Assembly (NCBI RefSeq): GCF_020595125.1
Contig: NZ_JACNMS010000004.1
Coordinates: 62,001 to 126,000 of the forward strand
DNA: 64,000 nucleotides
Reading direction: 5' to 3'
DNA from: Jeotgalibacillus aurantiacus
GTDB taxonomy: Bacteria > Bacillota > Bacilli > Bacillales > Jeotgalibacillaceae
Below are positions 43,945 through 53,282 of the stretch, one piece after another; within the stretch, counting starts at the first letter, position 1, and each line of letters opens with the position of its first letter. A program made the position numbers and the translations under genes. The notes beneath the pieces are model-generated. The model was not told the origin of the DNA. It made no database searches and saw nothing but the letters and a program-made list of their open reading frames with translations.

Positions 43945-44445
43945 ATGGCTTCTGTAACATTCAAAAACAACCCTGTTACGTTACTTGGAAATGAAGTGAA
44001 GGTTGGGGATCAGGCACCTGAATTTGAAGTGCTGGCGAATGATTTGTCCCCATTCCAACTGAAAGATTCTGCTGAAAAAATCAAATTAATCAGCGTCGTC
44101 CCTTCTATTGATACGGGTGTGTGCGATGCACAGACAAGACGTTTCAATGAGGAAGCGGGAGAGCTTGAAAACGTTGAGGTGCTGACAATCTCAGCCGACC
44201 TGCCATTTGCACAGAAACGCTGGTGCGGGGCAAACGGACTTGAAAATGTGATCACATTATCCGATCATAGAGAGCTGTCTTTCGGTAAAGCGTACGGCGT
44301 TGCCATTGAAGAGCTTCGTCTTCTGGCGCGCGCTGTCTTTGTGATTGACACAAACGACAAAGTTGTTCATGCTGAATACGTTTCTGAAGCAACGAACCAC
44401 CCGGATTATGAAGCTGCCATTGCAGCAGCAAAATCAGCAAACTGA
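43945..44445 (+). CDS. tpx: Thiol peroxidase Tpx
   Basis: A 166-aa atypical 2-Cys peroxiredoxin reducing peroxides through thioredoxin. [20 protein letters not shown] has the peroxidatic cysteine near residue 60, and [15 protein letters not shown] has the resolving cysteine near 94. GAAGGAGGATTT precedes the ATG. The family identity is certain. The order ytfI-ytfJ-tpx-ytxK-ackA is that of B. subtilis. Confidence 0.97.
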   Translation: MASVTFKNNPVTLLGNEVKVGDQAPEFEVLANDLSPFQLKDSAEKIKLISVVPSIDTGVCDAQTRRFNEEAGELENVEVLTISADLPFAQKRWCGANGLENVITLSDHRELSFGKAYGVAIEELRLLARAVFVIDTNDKVVHAEYVSEATNHPDYEAAIAAAKSAN

Positions 44446-44458
44446 TCTTTCATCATTG

Positions 44459-44495
44459 AAAGCCGGCTCCCTGTCAGAAAGGGAACCGGCTTTTT
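44459..44495 (+). terminator. Terminator of tpx
   Basis: AAAGCCGGCTCCC and GGGAACCGGCTTTTT form a 13-bp stem with one C-A mismatch and a 9-base loop. Confidence 0.88.
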
Positions 44496-44563
44496 ACTTT
44501 CCTTTTCATAACGGACACGTTACAATGAAACATTGATTAAAACCGATTAGGGGCGTGAACGGA

Positions 44564-45547
44564 ATGAGTGTTTCACCAGTCGAAAAAATCTTTACCTTTC
44601 TGAACGAAACGGCATCTGTGATTCAGGATGCCCGGGGTGTAACTTACCTTGAAGCACTTGCAGAAACAGGAGAAAGCTGGTTTTTAAATGAAGCTTCGGA
44701 TTCCCTGGAGCCACTTGTGCAAAAAAGATTGGATAAGCAATATCATGAACATCCATTAGAGAATTTTAAGCGTGACGATCTCCGTAAAGGATTTCAGCTC
44801 GCTGTATTAAAAGGAATGAAAGAACATATTCAGCCAAATCACCAGATGACACCGGATTCTATTGCCATGGTCATTGGTTATCTTCTTGATAAATTCACCG
44901 GCAATCAAAAGCAGATGACAATCCTTGATCCGGCACTCGGAACCGGTAACCTTGTCTTATCTATTATGAATCAGCTGGATGGAAAAGTGGCTGAATCACA
45001 CGGTGTTGAAATTGATGAAGTGCTGATCCGCCTTGCCTATGCAGGAGCGAATCTGACACAGCAGCCACTGCATTTATATACGCAGGATTCCCTGGAGCCG
45101 CTTTTTATTGATCCTGCAGATGCAGTTGTCAGTGACCTGCCAGTCGGCTACTATCCGAACGACTTAAGAGCGGCTGACTATGAACTTCAGGCAGCTGAAG
45201 GACATTCCTACGCTCACCACTTATTTATTGAGCAGAGCATTCAGCACGTGAAAGCCGGTGGCTATTTGTTTTTCCTTGTGCCTAACGGCATTTTTGAATC
45301 ACCGTTGTCTTCCCAGCTGCATGACTATTTAAAGAAAGTCGTTCATATTCAGGGCCTGATTAAACTTCCATCCTCACTCTTTAAAAATGAGCAATCTGCT
45401 AAAAGCATTCTCATTCTCCAAAAGCAGGGAGAAGAAATCAAACCGCCGAAACAGGTACTGCTTGCTGAAATGCCTAAGTTGAGTAATGGTGTTGCTGTTC
45501 AGAATATGATGGGCAAAATCCAGCAGTGGATGATTGAAAACAAGTAA
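44564..45547 (+). CDS. ytxK: Class I SAM-dependent DNA-methylase-like protein YtxK
   Basis: A 327-aa protein resembling type I/II N6-adenine methylases. SAM-binding motif I is ILDPALGTGNLVLS near residue 130, and motif IV is VVSDLPVGYYPNDL. Here DLPVGYY replaces the canonical NPPY/F of active adenine methyltransferases, a change usual in YtxK, so the real substrate is unknown. There is no restriction partner. The ATG at 44564 is chosen because the GTG at 44555 would lie within the AGGGGCG ribosome site. Confidence 0.88.
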   Translation: MSVSPVEKIFTFLNETASVIQDARGVTYLEALAETGESWFLNEASDSLEPLVQKRLDKQYHEHPLENFKRDDLRKGFQLAVLKGMKEHIQPNHQMTPDSIAMVIGYLLDKFTGNQKQMTILDPALGTGNLVLSIMNQLDGKVAESHGVEIDEVLIRLAYAGANLTQQPLHLYTQDSLEPLFIDPADAVVSDLPVGYYPNDLRAADYELQAAEGHSYAHHLFIEQSIQHVKAGGYLFFLVPNGIFESPLSSQLHDYLKKVVHIQGLIKLPSSLFKNEQSAKSILILQKQGEEIKPPKQVLLAEMPKLSNGVAVQNMMGKIQQWMIENK

Positions 45548-45564
45548 TGACTGGACTTTTATGA

Positions 45565-45601
45565 GGTGCTGATCTTCTTATACTATGAAAAGATCAGCAC
45601 T
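45565..45601 (+). terminator. Hairpin after ytxK, weak terminator
   Basis: GGTGCTGATCTT and AAGATCAGCACT pair over a 13-base loop. No T-run follows (TGTTAAATG), so termination is uncertain. Confidence 0.45.
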
Positions 45602-45632
45602 GTTAAATGTTCTGAAAATAAACACTTTAGCG

Positions 45633-45646
45633 TGTAAACGTTGCCA
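45633..45646 (+). promoter_or_regulatory. cre site upstream of ackA
   Basis: TGTAAACGTTGCCA fits TGWNANCGNTNWCA at all fixed positions but one. It lies 127 bp upstream of the ackA start, ahead of any likely promoter, the position from which CcpA activates ackA in B. subtilis. Confidence 0.65.
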
Positions 45647-45773
45647 TCATAAGCTTTTCCTTGAAGCCTTAGTCATTCAATGATTAAATGAACGTGGATA
45701 AACAATAAAAAAGCAGGGTAATCATGTAATAATGCTTTTAATTTTATAGATTGTTAAAGGAGCGAATTCATTT

Positions 45774-46958
45774 ATGACTAAAGTCATTGCCATTAATGCA
45801 GGCAGTTCATCGCTAAAGTTTCAGCTGTTTGAAATGCCGGAAGAGACTGTCATTACAAAAGGCCTTATTGAACGGATCGGCCTGAACGATAGTGTGTTCA
45901 CCATTTCAGTAAACGGTGAAAAACAAAAGGAAGTCACTGATATTCCAGATCATGAAGTCGCAGTAAAATTGCTTTTGGACAAGCTGACATCAGCAGGAAT
46001 CATCAAATCACTTGATGAAATTGATGGAATCGGACACCGCGTTGTACACGGTGGAGAAGTATTTAACGATTCTGTTGTCATCACAGAAGAAACAATCGAG
46101 AAGTTTGAAGAGCTGTCAGAGCTTGCTCCACTTCATAACCCTGCAAACATCACTGGTATTAAAGCTTTCCGCAATGTACTTCCTGAAGTGCCTGCAGTGG
46201 CTGTATTTGATACAGCATTCCATCAGACAATGCCTGAAAGCTCATTCTTATACAGTCTTCCATATGACTATTATAAAGATTTTGGAATCCGTAAATACGG
46301 TTTCCACGGAACATCCCATAAATATGTATCTCAGCGTGCGTCAGAAATGCTCGGCCGCCCGCTTGAGCAGCTTCGTCTGATTTCCTGCCACCTCGGAAAT
46401 GGTGCAAGTATCGCAGCGATTGAAGGAGGTCGCTCGATTGATACGTCCATGGGCTTCACACCACTTGCAGGTGTGACAATGGGAACACGAAGCGGTAACA
46501 TTGACCCTGCGCTGATTCCATTCATCATGGAGAAAACGAACCAGACGGCTGAAGGTGTGCTTGACGTTCTGAATAAACGTTCAGGAATGCTTGGTGTATC
46601 CGGATTCTCAAGTGACCTTCGCGACATCGAGCTTCAGTCAGCTGAAGGGAACGAACGTGCAAGACTGGCACTTGATGTTTTCTCAAATCGAATCCACAAA
46701 TACATCGGTTCTTACGCTGCCCGTATGAATGGAGTAGATGCGATCATTTTCACAGCCGGAATCGGTGAAAACAGTGACGTGATCCGTGCAGAAGTATTAA
46801 AAGGTCTTGAATTTATGGGGATTTACTGGGATCCTGCACTTAACAAAACACGTGGAGAGGAAGCATTTATCAACTATCCTCATTCACCTGTTAAAGTCAT
46901 GGTCATCCCGACAAATGAAGAGGTTATGATTGCACGTGACGTGACACGTTTGACGTAA
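45774..46958 (+). CDS. ackA: Acetate kinase AckA
   Basis: A 394-aa ASKHA-fold kinase making ATP and acetate from acetyl phosphate, the overflow branch of sugar metabolism. [16 protein letters not shown] is the N-terminal signature, [12 protein letters not shown] the second, and [15 protein letters not shown] lies in the adenosine region. AAAGGAGCG precedes the ATG. A cre-like site upstream suggests CcpA activation, opposite to acsA, which would be repressed: acetate is made in sugar excess and re-used later. Confidence 0.98.
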   Translation: MTKVIAINAGSSSLKFQLFEMPEETVITKGLIERIGLNDSVFTISVNGEKQKEVTDIPDHEVAVKLLLDKLTSAGIIKSLDEIDGIGHRVVHGGEVFNDSVVITEETIEKFEELSELAPLHNPANITGIKAFRNVLPEVPAVAVFDTAFHQTMPESSFLYSLPYDYYKDFGIRKYGFHGTSHKYVSQRASEMLGRPLEQLRLISCHLGNGASIAAIEGGRSIDTSMGFTPLAGVTMGTRSGNIDPALIPFIMEKTNQTAEGVLDVLNKRSGMLGVSGFSSDLRDIELQSAEGNERARLALDVFSNRIHKYIGSYAARMNGVDAIIFTAGIGENSDVIRAEVLKGLEFMGIYWDPALNKTRGEEAFINYPHSPVKVMVIPTNEEVMIARDVTRLT

Positions 46959-46966
46959 CACGACAA

Positions 46967-46999
46967 AGCCCTTTTGTCTTTATTTGAGACAAAAGGGCT
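46967..46999 (+). terminator. First ackA terminator copy
   Basis: AGCCCTTTTGTCT and AGACAAAAGGGCT form a perfect 13-bp stem, but only CAGG follows, so the T-run is missing. A near-identical hairpin lies at 47248. Confidence 0.7.
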
Positions 47000-47021
47000 C
47001 AGGTTGTCGAAATTCTAAATC

Positions 47022-47136
47022 GTGCCAGGTCATTCCTTCGCTTTTCGCGGCCGCGCGGTGAGCCAGCTAATGCTCCGCATTACGCTGTCTCACCTGTCGC
47101 TCCTCTGCCGCAGAAGTCTACGGAATGACATGGCAC
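47022..47136 (+). repeat. Dispersed palindromic repeat, copy E (115 bp)
   Basis: Arms GTGCCAGGTCATTCC and GGAATGACATGGCAC pair with one mismatch, and the interior is nearly identical to copy A in the same orientation. TTTTT follows the right arm. The copy lies between two near-identical terminator hairpins (46967 and 47248). Confidence 0.9.
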
Positions 47137-47247
47137 TTTTTGTGTGGAAACCCTCCACATCAACAGCCCTTTAATTATCACTTTTAAGAGTGATCTTAAT
47201 TTATTGTCACGAAAATTGAAGTTTGTCTTTAAAAATTCAACACTCTA

Positions 47248-47284
47248 AGCCCTTTTGTTTTTATTTGAGACAAAAGGGCTTTTT
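47248..47284 (+). terminator. Second ackA-type terminator copy
   Basis: AGCCCTTTTGTTT and AGACAAAAGGGCT with TTTTT repeat the hairpin at 46967 with one base changed, 281 bp downstream. This copy keeps the T-run. Bases 47137-47247 hold no other feature I can name. Confidence 0.85.
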
Positions 47285-47330
47285 CTCGTTTTTAATAGTA
47301 TAATAAAGGAAAACGTCAGGTGGGGATAAC

Positions 47331-48167
47331 ATGTCGTGGACGGATAGAGAGAAAGATGTATACGAAGAAATACTGTCATGGAGAGAAGGGCTGACACCTA
47401 TTCATGGAAATGACCTTTCATATATTTTTGCCAAATGGCTTGAGCGGTCATTCTCCGCTTTACCCGAGGAATTAAAAAAAGAGCTTTTTTCAAAAATAGA
47501 CACCTCTCTGTTTCATATGCACAGTACGCTTCAGGGGTTTCAGCTGACGCAGGATGAACGGGAGAGAATGATGAAAACCGCCAGAGCCTTCGATGATACG
47601 ATTCAACAGCTGGAGGATTTTCAACAGCTCTCAATCGACCAGTTAAATTACCTGTCACTGCAGCAAACCGGAAAACACCGACTCTACTCCTTCGTACAGG
47701 GGGGCATAGCCGGTACAGGAGGCACAGTCGCATTCCTGACTGACCTGATCGCCATGCTGCTCCTTAATATCCGAGCGATCCAGATGATTGCCACATCATA
47801 CGGCAGGGATATACATACCCCATACGAAATGACCCTTGCGCTAAAAGTTTTTCATGCTGCCACCCTCCCTAAACGCTTTCAGAGAAAAGCCTGGGACGAC
47901 CTCATCCAGACAGCCGACTCAAAAAAAATGGACTACTTCTTTACAGAAAATGACGAACTCATCAACGAAAAGTGGCTCGAAGGCCCGGGCCTCCAACTCA
48001 TCAAAACATTCGCCATACGTTCTTTTCAAGACAAAAAAATCTCCAACATCCCAGTCATCTCAGTCTCAATCGGAGCCGTATCAAACTACCAGCTCACAAG
48101 AAAAATCACCGAATTCGCCGAACACTTCTATCAATACCGTTTCTTAATGGATAAGAAAGATGACTGA
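47331..48167 (+). CDS. EcsC-family protein
   Basis: A 278-aa protein of the EcsC family. It has charged helices at the N-terminus and a central glycine-rich hydrophobic segment (SFVQGGIAGTGGTVAFLTDL, IAMLLLNIRAIQMIA, residues ~122-160). A C-terminal region has PVISVSIGAVSNYQLT. EcsC is encoded with the EcsAB exporter in B. subtilis, but no transporter is near here; its biochemical role is unknown. GGTGGGG is the ribosome site, and a TATAAT at 47299 may be its -10. From about 47,740 codons switch to strongly C-ended usage, unlike the first half. Confidence 0.82.
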   Translation: MSWTDREKDVYEEILSWREGLTPIHGNDLSYIFAKWLERSFSALPEELKKELFSKIDTSLFHMHSTLQGFQLTQDERERMMKTARAFDDTIQQLEDFQQLSIDQLNYLSLQQTGKHRLYSFVQGGIAGTGGTVAFLTDLIAMLLLNIRAIQMIATSYGRDIHTPYEMTLALKVFHAATLPKRFQRKAWDDLIQTADSKKMDYFFTENDELINEKWLEGPGLQLIKTFAIRSFQDKKISNIPVISVSIGAVSNYQLTRKITEFAEHFYQYRFLMDKKDD

Positions 48168-48187
48168 TTTCATAAATCAAAAAGTAG

Positions 48188-48222
48188 AGGAACAGATGTA
48201 TACATGCATTTGTTTCTTTTTT
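48188..48222 (+). terminator. Probable terminator of the EcsC-family gene
   Basis: GGAACAGATG and CATTTGTTTC pair with two G-T wobbles over TATACATG, followed by TTTTTT. Confidence 0.6.
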
Positions 48223-48249
48223 GTTTATAAAATCATTAAACATCTCCCA

Positions 48250-48310
48250 AGGACCGTCCTCCCCCGGAGACTTCTGTGGCGGAAAGGGACAGGTGAAACC
48301 GATGTGCATT
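48250..48310 (-). repeat. Dispersed palindromic repeat, truncated copy F
   Basis: GGACCGTCCTCCCCC, GGAGACTTCTGTGGCGG and AAAGGGACAGGTGAAACC match one arm and interior of copy I (56950). The sequence stops after GATGTGCATT, so the other half is lost. It lies 72 bp before full copy G in the same orientation. Confidence 0.75.
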
Positions 48311-48381
48311 TCTAGACACGAATGAAAGTTATAATTAATATTTTGAAGCTAATTTAAGACTATAACTAAATTTCTCACAGA

Positions 48382-48493
48382 GGCCATGCCTCCCCCGGAG
48401 ACTCCTGCGGCAGAGAAGCGACAGGTGAGACAGATGTGCGTAGCACAGCTGGCTCACCGCGCGGCCGCGGAAAGCGCAGGGGGAGGCATGGCC
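48382..48493 (-). repeat. Dispersed palindromic repeat, copy G (112 bp)
   Basis: Arms GGCCATGCCTCCCCC and GGGGGAGGCATGGCC are perfect inverted copies, quite unlike the arms of the other copies. The interior CCGCGCGGCCGCGGAAAGCG and the hairpin GGTGAGACAGATGTGC/GCACAGCTGGCTCACC are conserved. Confidence 0.9.
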
Positions 48494-48550
48494 GGCTCTT
48501 TGTAACCATAATGAATATTATTTTCAGAAAAATTAAACTTCTATCTTTTT

Positions 48551-48568
48551 CGTGAATAACTATTGCAT
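48551..48568 (+). promoter_or_regulatory. Candidate ArgR/AhrC box overlapping the argG -35
   Basis: CGTGAATAACTATTGCAT resembles the arginine-repressor box (TGAATWWWWATTCA) with one extra base, and overlaps the argG -35. A second box-like AGAATAAATATACA lies at 48607-48620, downstream of the predicted transcription start. Confidence 0.5.
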
Positions 48569-48591
48569 CTTCATAAAAACGCTGATATGAT
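48563..48591 (+). promoter_or_regulatory. Promoter of argGH
   Basis: TTGCAT (48563-48568), a 17-bp spacer and TATGAT (48586-48591), 65 bp before the argG start. Confidence 0.75.
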
Positions 48592-48656
48592 ACATTCATC
48601 ATAAAGAGAATAAATATACATTATTATTAATAAAAATACGAAAGAGGATGATATAC

Positions 48657-49871
48657 ATGGCGAACAAAAAAGTAGTTCTTGCATACTCAGGCGGTCTCGA
48701 CACATCAGTAGCAATACAGTGGTTAAAGGATCAGGGCTACGACGTCGTCGCGTGCTGCCTTGACGTTGGAGAAGGAAAAGACCTTGACTTCGTAAAAGAA
48801 AAAGCAATAACAGTAGGAGCAGTTGACAGCTATGTCATTGATGCAAAAGATGAATTTGCACAGGACTTCGCATTGATTGCCCTTCAGGCACACACGATGT
48901 ACGAAGGAAAATATCCACTCGTTTCAGCACTATCAAGACCGCTGATTGCGAAAAAGCTTGTTGAAGTAGCTGAAAAAACAGGTGCATCAGCCGTAGCGCA
49001 CGGATGTACTGGAAAAGGAAACGACCAGGTTCGTTTTGAAGTGGCCATTAACGGCTTGAATCCTGAATTAGAAGTGTTGGCACCTGTACGTGAGTGGGGC
49101 TGGTCAAGAGAAGAAGAAATTGATTATGCGAAAAAGCACAACATTCCGATTCCGATCAACTTAGACAGCCCGTATTCCATTGACCAGAACCTTTGGGGAA
49201 GAAGTAACGAGTGCGGCATTTTAGAAGATCCTTGGGCAGCTCCTCCTGAAGGTGCCTACGATTTAACCGCATCACTTGAAACAACACCAAACTCACCGGA
49301 AACAATCGAAATCACATTTGAAAATGGGGTGCCGGTTGCGCTGAACGGACAGGGAATGGCACTGGCTGATATGATTTTGAAGCTCAATGAGGTGGCTGGT
49401 AAGCATGGTGTCGGAAGAATTGACCATGTGGAAAACAGACTTGTCGGTATTAAATCAAGAGAAGTGTATGAGTGCCCTGGTGCCATCACGCTGATGAAGG
49501 CGCATAAAGAGCTTGAAGACCTGACACTTGTAAAAGAGATGGCGCATTTCAAGCCGGTGATTGAGAAAAAGCTGACTGAAATTATTTATGAGGGACTTTG
49601 GTTCTCGCCATTAACAGACGCACTGAAAGCATTCCTCCAGGAAACCCAGCAGTACGTAAACGGTGTTGTCAGAGTAAAACTGTTTAAAGGGCATGCCATT
49701 GTCGAAGGAAGAACGTCACCGAATTCTCTATATAACGAGAAGCTTGCGACTTACACATCTGATGATGAATTCGATCACTCAGCTGCTGTTGGATTCATTA
49801 AGCTGTGGGGACTTCCAACAAAGGTTCACTCGATGGTTCAAAAAGAAAGCAAAAGCGTGAAGAGCTTATGA
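48657..49871 (+). CDS. argG: Argininosuccinate synthase ArgG
   Basis: A 404-aa enzyme joining citrulline and aspartate with [22 protein letters not shown] is the N-type ATP pyrophosphatase loop. [14 protein letters not shown] and [16 protein letters not shown] are substrate-binding blocks. AAAGAGG lies 9 bp before the ATG at 48657; three upstream in-frame residues are not used. It overlaps argH by 4 bases (ATGA), so argG-argH form an operon, probably repressed by ArgR/AhrC through box-like sequences in the promoter. Confidence 0.97.
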   Translation: MANKKVVLAYSGGLDTSVAIQWLKDQGYDVVACCLDVGEGKDLDFVKEKAITVGAVDSYVIDAKDEFAQDFALIALQAHTMYEGKYPLVSALSRPLIAKKLVEVAEKTGASAVAHGCTGKGNDQVRFEVAINGLNPELEVLAPVREWGWSREEEIDYAKKHNIPIPINLDSPYSIDQNLWGRSNECGILEDPWAAPPEGAYDLTASLETTPNSPETIEITFENGVPVALNGQGMALADMILKLNEVAGKHGVGRIDHVENRLVGIKSREVYECPGAITLMKAHKELEDLTLVKEMAHFKPVIEKKLTEIIYEGLWFSPLTDALKAFLQETQQYVNGVVRVKLFKGHAIVEGRTSPNSLYNEKLATYTSDDEFDHSAAVGFIKLWGLPTKVHSMVQKESKSVKSL

Positions 49872-51244
49872 GTAAATTATGGGGAGGACGCTTTTCCCAA
49901 TCCCCTGAAGAATGGGTAGACGAATTTAACGCTTCCATTGATTTTGATCAGCAGCTTGTCATGGAGGATTTGGAAGGTTCAGTTGCCCACGTTACGATGC
50001 TTGGGGAGTGCGGAATTTTAACAAAAAAAGAAACAGATGAAATTATACATGGACTGTCTGTACTGAAGGAGAAGGCTGCTGATGGAAAGCTGCCTTTCTC
50101 GGTCCAAAACGAAGACATTCATTTAAACCTTGAACACTTTCTGATTCAGGAAATCGGACAGGTTGGTGGGAAACTGCATACAGGGCGTAGCCGGAATGAC
50201 CAGGTTGCCACTGATATGCACCTGTATCTGAAGCGCCGTGTCCTTGAGATTCAGGAGCTGATCCGATCCGTTCAGTCAGCGATTTTAAAACAGGCTGGTG
50301 AACATGTAGAAACAATTGCACCGGGATATACGCATTTGCAGCGGGCTCAGCCGGTGTCATTCGCCCATCACCTGATGGCTTATTTCTGGATGTTGGAGCG
50401 GGATTATGGACGCTTTGAAGATTCCATGAAGCGGATCGATGTATCACCTCTTGGCGCCGGTGCACTTGCGGGGACAACGTTTCCGATCAACCGTCAGCGT
50501 TCAGCAGAACTGCTTGGCTTTTCTTCGATCTATGAAAACAGCATGGATGCCGTTAGTGACCGCGATTTTATTATCGAATTTTTAGCTAATGCCTCCATGA
50601 CGATTATGCACTTATCCCGTTTTGCCGAAGAAATGATCATCTGGTCGAGTCAGGAATTTCAGTTTATCGAGATGGCAGATGCTTTTTCTACCGGAAGCAG
50701 TATTATGCCTCAAAAGAAAAACCCTGATATGGCAGAGCTTGTGCGTGGAAAGACTGGAAGAGTGTTCGGCAACCTGTTCTCACTTCTGACGGTTCTAAAA
50801 GGTCTTCCGCTGGCCTATAACAAAGATATGCAGGAAGACAAGGAGGGCATGTTTGATACGGTTCATACACTGATGGGATCGTTAAAAATATTTGCCGGAA
50901 TGATTGATACGATGAAAGTGAAAACGGAAAGACTGAGCCAGGCCGTTAATGAGGACTTCTCAAACGCCACAGAACTCGCTGATTACCTTGCGGCGAAGGG
51001 TCTTCCTTTCCGTGAAGCACATGAAGTCGTCGGCAAACTCGTGCTGACTTGTATTCAGCAGAATATTTATTTGAAGGACCTTTCATTGAAAGACATGCAG
51101 GAGGCTTCTTCACTCATTGATGAGGAGGTATTTACCGTACTGGAACCTTCTGAAGCAGTGAAGAGAAGAGAGTCAGAGGGTGGCACAGGCTTCAGCCAGG
51201 TGCGAAACCAGATTGAAAAAGCAAAAACCATACTGGAAGCATAA
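49868..51244 (+). CDS. argH: Argininosuccinate lyase ArgH
   Basis: A 458-aa fumarase/aspartase-superfamily enzyme splitting argininosuccinate into arginine and fumarate. [20 protein letters not shown] is the usual start. [13 protein letters not shown] and [16 protein letters not shown] are active-site regions, and [16 protein letters not shown] is the superfamily signature. The start codon overlaps the argG stop (ATGA) without a strong ribosome site, suggesting translational coupling. Confidence 0.97.
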   Translation: MSKLWGGRFSQSPEEWVDEFNASIDFDQQLVMEDLEGSVAHVTMLGECGILTKKETDEIIHGLSVLKEKAADGKLPFSVQNEDIHLNLEHFLIQEIGQVGGKLHTGRSRNDQVATDMHLYLKRRVLEIQELIRSVQSAILKQAGEHVETIAPGYTHLQRAQPVSFAHHLMAYFWMLERDYGRFEDSMKRIDVSPLGAGALAGTTFPINRQRSAELLGFSSIYENSMDAVSDRDFIIEFLANASMTIMHLSRFAEEMIIWSSQEFQFIEMADAFSTGSSIMPQKKNPDMAELVRGKTGRVFGNLFSLLTVLKGLPLAYNKDMQEDKEGMFDTVHTLMGSLKIFAGMIDTMKVKTERLSQAVNEDFSNATELADYLAAKGLPFREAHEVVGKLVLTCIQQNIYLKDLSLKDMQEASSLIDEEVFTVLEPSEAVKRRESEGGTGFSQVRNQIEKAKTILEA

Positions 51245-51248
51245 AAAT

Positions 51249-51276
51249 GGGACAGGCATCGTGCCTGTCCCTCTGT
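51249..51276. terminator. Hairpin between argH and the UspA gene
   Basis: GGGACAGGC and GCCTGTCCC form a GC-rich stem with ATCGT loop. T-richness after it is weak (CTCTGTTATTT). It lies at the convergent ends of argH and uspA. Confidence 0.6.
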
Positions 51277-51279
51277 TAT

Positions 51280-51762
51280 TTATATGTTGTATTCTTCGGT
51301 GTGTTCTTCTTTTTCAGGAGGTTCGTCCGTCCGGACAACCAGCACATCACATTTTGCTGCTCTCACAATGTGTTCAGAAATACTTCCGATCAGGAATCTT
51401 TCCATTGCGTTTAATCCTGTAGCGCCGCAAATGATCAGATCAGCTTCGACTTTCTGGGCGAACTCTTTTGGCACAAGCACTTTCGGAGATCCGTACTCTA
51501 CAAAAATATTAACCTTTGTAACACCTTTGTTCAGCGCTTCTTTCTTGTAATCTTCGAGCATTTCTTCTGCGAAAGATTCTGCGCGCTTTGCCACACTTCT
51601 GTCGTATGCTTCCACAACGGCAAAAGAACGTGTGTCAATGACGTGAAGCAAATTCAGTGTTGCATTGTTACGTTTGGCAATCCCGATTGATTTTTTAAAC
51701 GCCCACTCGGCTTCCTTGGAGCCATCAACTGCAACGAGAATGTGATCATAGCTTAATGTCAT
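51280..51762 (-). CDS. Universal stress protein, UspA family
   Basis: A 160-aa Usp-fold protein. DHILVAVDGSKEAEWAFKKS starts the domain, and GATGLNAMERFLIGSISEHI matches the ATP-binding G-2x-G-9x-G-S/T pattern of the ATP-binding subgroup. CDVLVVR is the closing strand. The last ~15 residues (DEPPEKEEHTEEYNI) are an acidic tail. It probably works in stress or stationary phase; the partner is unknown. GGAGGCGAT precedes the ATG. It is a single gene convergent with argH. Confidence 0.9.
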   Translation of the reverse strand: MTLSYDHILVAVDGSKEAEWAFKKSIGIAKRNNATLNLLHVIDTRSFAVVEAYDRSVAKRAESFAEEMLEDYKKEALNKGVTKVNIFVEYGSPKVLVPKEFAQKVEADLIICGATGLNAMERFLIGSISEHIVRAAKCDVLVVRTDEPPEKEEHTEEYNI

Positions 51763-51848
51763 TGTTATCGCCTCCTTAGTTATATATTACCCCGGAGAGC
51801 GACAAAATTCCTGCTTATTTTTTTGAAATTACAGACATTTTGTGACTT

Positions 51849-53159
51849 TTATTTTCCTGCTGATTTTAGACATGCATATAAAAGAGAAGCAGTGAGAAAT
51901 ACAGTAAAGCCTGGTGATGCCTGATCAGGAAGAATCAGATAAAGCGGGATACAGGATATGACGGTTAATACAGCGGCCGTATTTTTCAGCGATTTTCCTG
52001 TTATGAGTTTCAGCAGATCCTCTTCCTGAATCGCCAGCCTCTTGAAAAACAAATAGTCTGTAATAATAATAGCGGATAACGGGACAATGGCTGCACCTAA
52101 AAGAGAGATATAAAATTCCGCCTGTTCCACGATCACCGGGAACAGACTCAAACCTGTCGCAGCAAAACCGAATAAAATGGCACTGTTAACCCGTCCAAGT
52201 CTCGGGAAAGCATTCAGCAGGCTATAACCTCCTGTGTATGCATTGCTGAGATTGATGGATATCATAGAGATTACCGCACCTGCTGCAATCAGCAAAATCA
52301 GTGGAGAAGAGCTGGTCAGCTCGCTTGCAGTGACAAACGGATTCACGGAACCGAGTGATGCAGCATAAAACGTGCCGATAAATGATACAGCTGTAAAGCC
52401 GATTGCATTTCCGATAAAGACACCTGTAAATCCTTCAGATGGACTTTTTGCGTAACGGGTCATATCTGATGATGCACTTACACCGGACACATACTGTACA
52501 AAAGCAAGACCGGCAAAAAATAAAAACATGCCAAATGAAAATTCACCGTTGGTTACAGCAACAAAGTCATCAGACATGATATGACGGATGATTAAATAAA
52601 TCATCAATCCCTGGCTTAGAAAAAGGACTGGAATAAACCATTTAATTGTTTTCTTTACTGCATCAAAACCGATCAATGCCAGCACGGTCATAATGATGGC
52701 GAAAAATGAGGTCAGCACCAGTAAAGAGACGCTGATGCTGAAATACTCTTTCAAAATAAACTGGATCACAATAGAGCCGCCGATCGTCTGAACGCTGAAC
52801 CAGTACAGCGAAGTAATGGAGCGCACAGGAGAAGCGAAATATCTGGACAGCCTCGTGCCAATCATCGTACGTATCACGTATTGAGCTGGAAGTCCGTGGC
52901 GTGCACCTGGTAACGAGAGCAGTGAAACGAGTAAAAAGGCAAGTAGTGCGCCCGTCAGTGTGGATGCCATAGCCCATCCTGCTGACAGTCCCCCCGTTAA
53001 TACGGCCAGAGCAGGTACGAGAACATTCCCTGTATTTACTGAAAAAGCAATTTGAATGAAAGCATAATCATACCAGCGGGTCTGTTTCTGGGATGCAGGA
53101 ACTTCATCGAGTCCAATTTTTTCAATCTGTATTTTTCTAACGTCATTTGTTTTCTGCAT
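51849..53159 (-). CDS. NCS1-family purine/cytosine permease-like transporter
   Basis: A 436-aa protein with about 12 membrane helices. NTGNVLVPALAVLTGGLSAG and ARHGLPAQYVIRTMIG are characteristic of cytosine/purine/allantoin permeases (NCS1). ISINLSNAYTGGYSLLNAFP holds the second conserved region. The substrate (cytosine, purines, allantoin or hydroxymethylpyrimidine) cannot be decided. The start at 53159 is chosen since GGAG lies 7 bp before that ATG; the TTG at 53171 falls inside this site. It is divergent from ald. Confidence 0.82.
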   Translation of the reverse strand: MQKTNDVRKIQIEKIGLDEVPASQKQTRWYDYAFIQIAFSVNTGNVLVPALAVLTGGLSAGWAMASTLTGALLAFLLVSLLSLPGARHGLPAQYVIRTMIGTRLSRYFASPVRSITSLYWFSVQTIGGSIVIQFILKEYFSISVSLLVLTSFFAIIMTVLALIGFDAVKKTIKWFIPVLFLSQGLMIYLIIRHIMSDDFVAVTNGEFSFGMFLFFAGLAFVQYVSGVSASSDMTRYAKSPSEGFTGVFIGNAIGFTAVSFIGTFYAASLGSVNPFVTASELTSSSPLILLIAAGAVISMISINLSNAYTGGYSLLNAFPRLGRVNSAILFGFAATGLSLFPVIVEQAEFYISLLGAAIVPLSAIIITDYLFFKRLAIQEEDLLKLITGKSLKNTAAVLTVISCIPLYLILPDQASPGFTVFLTASLLYACLKSAGK

Positions 53160-53282
53160 AGAAGGCTCCAACCTATTTCATTAGTGTGTCTAAACATTAG
53201 TTAGTTTAACACAGGTAAGGAAGTGCGGAAATGGTTTAAAAATGTGTGAATAATCCGTTAATTCAGAAGCGTGAAATAAGTA

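Noticed and set aside
44564-45547. ytxK as part of a restriction-modification system
   Set aside because: The catalytic NPPY/F motif is replaced by DLPVGYY and there is no nuclease or specificity gene nearby.
48375-48602. A minus-strand frame of 75 codons before argG
   Set aside because: It consists mostly of repeat copy G and the argG promoter region.
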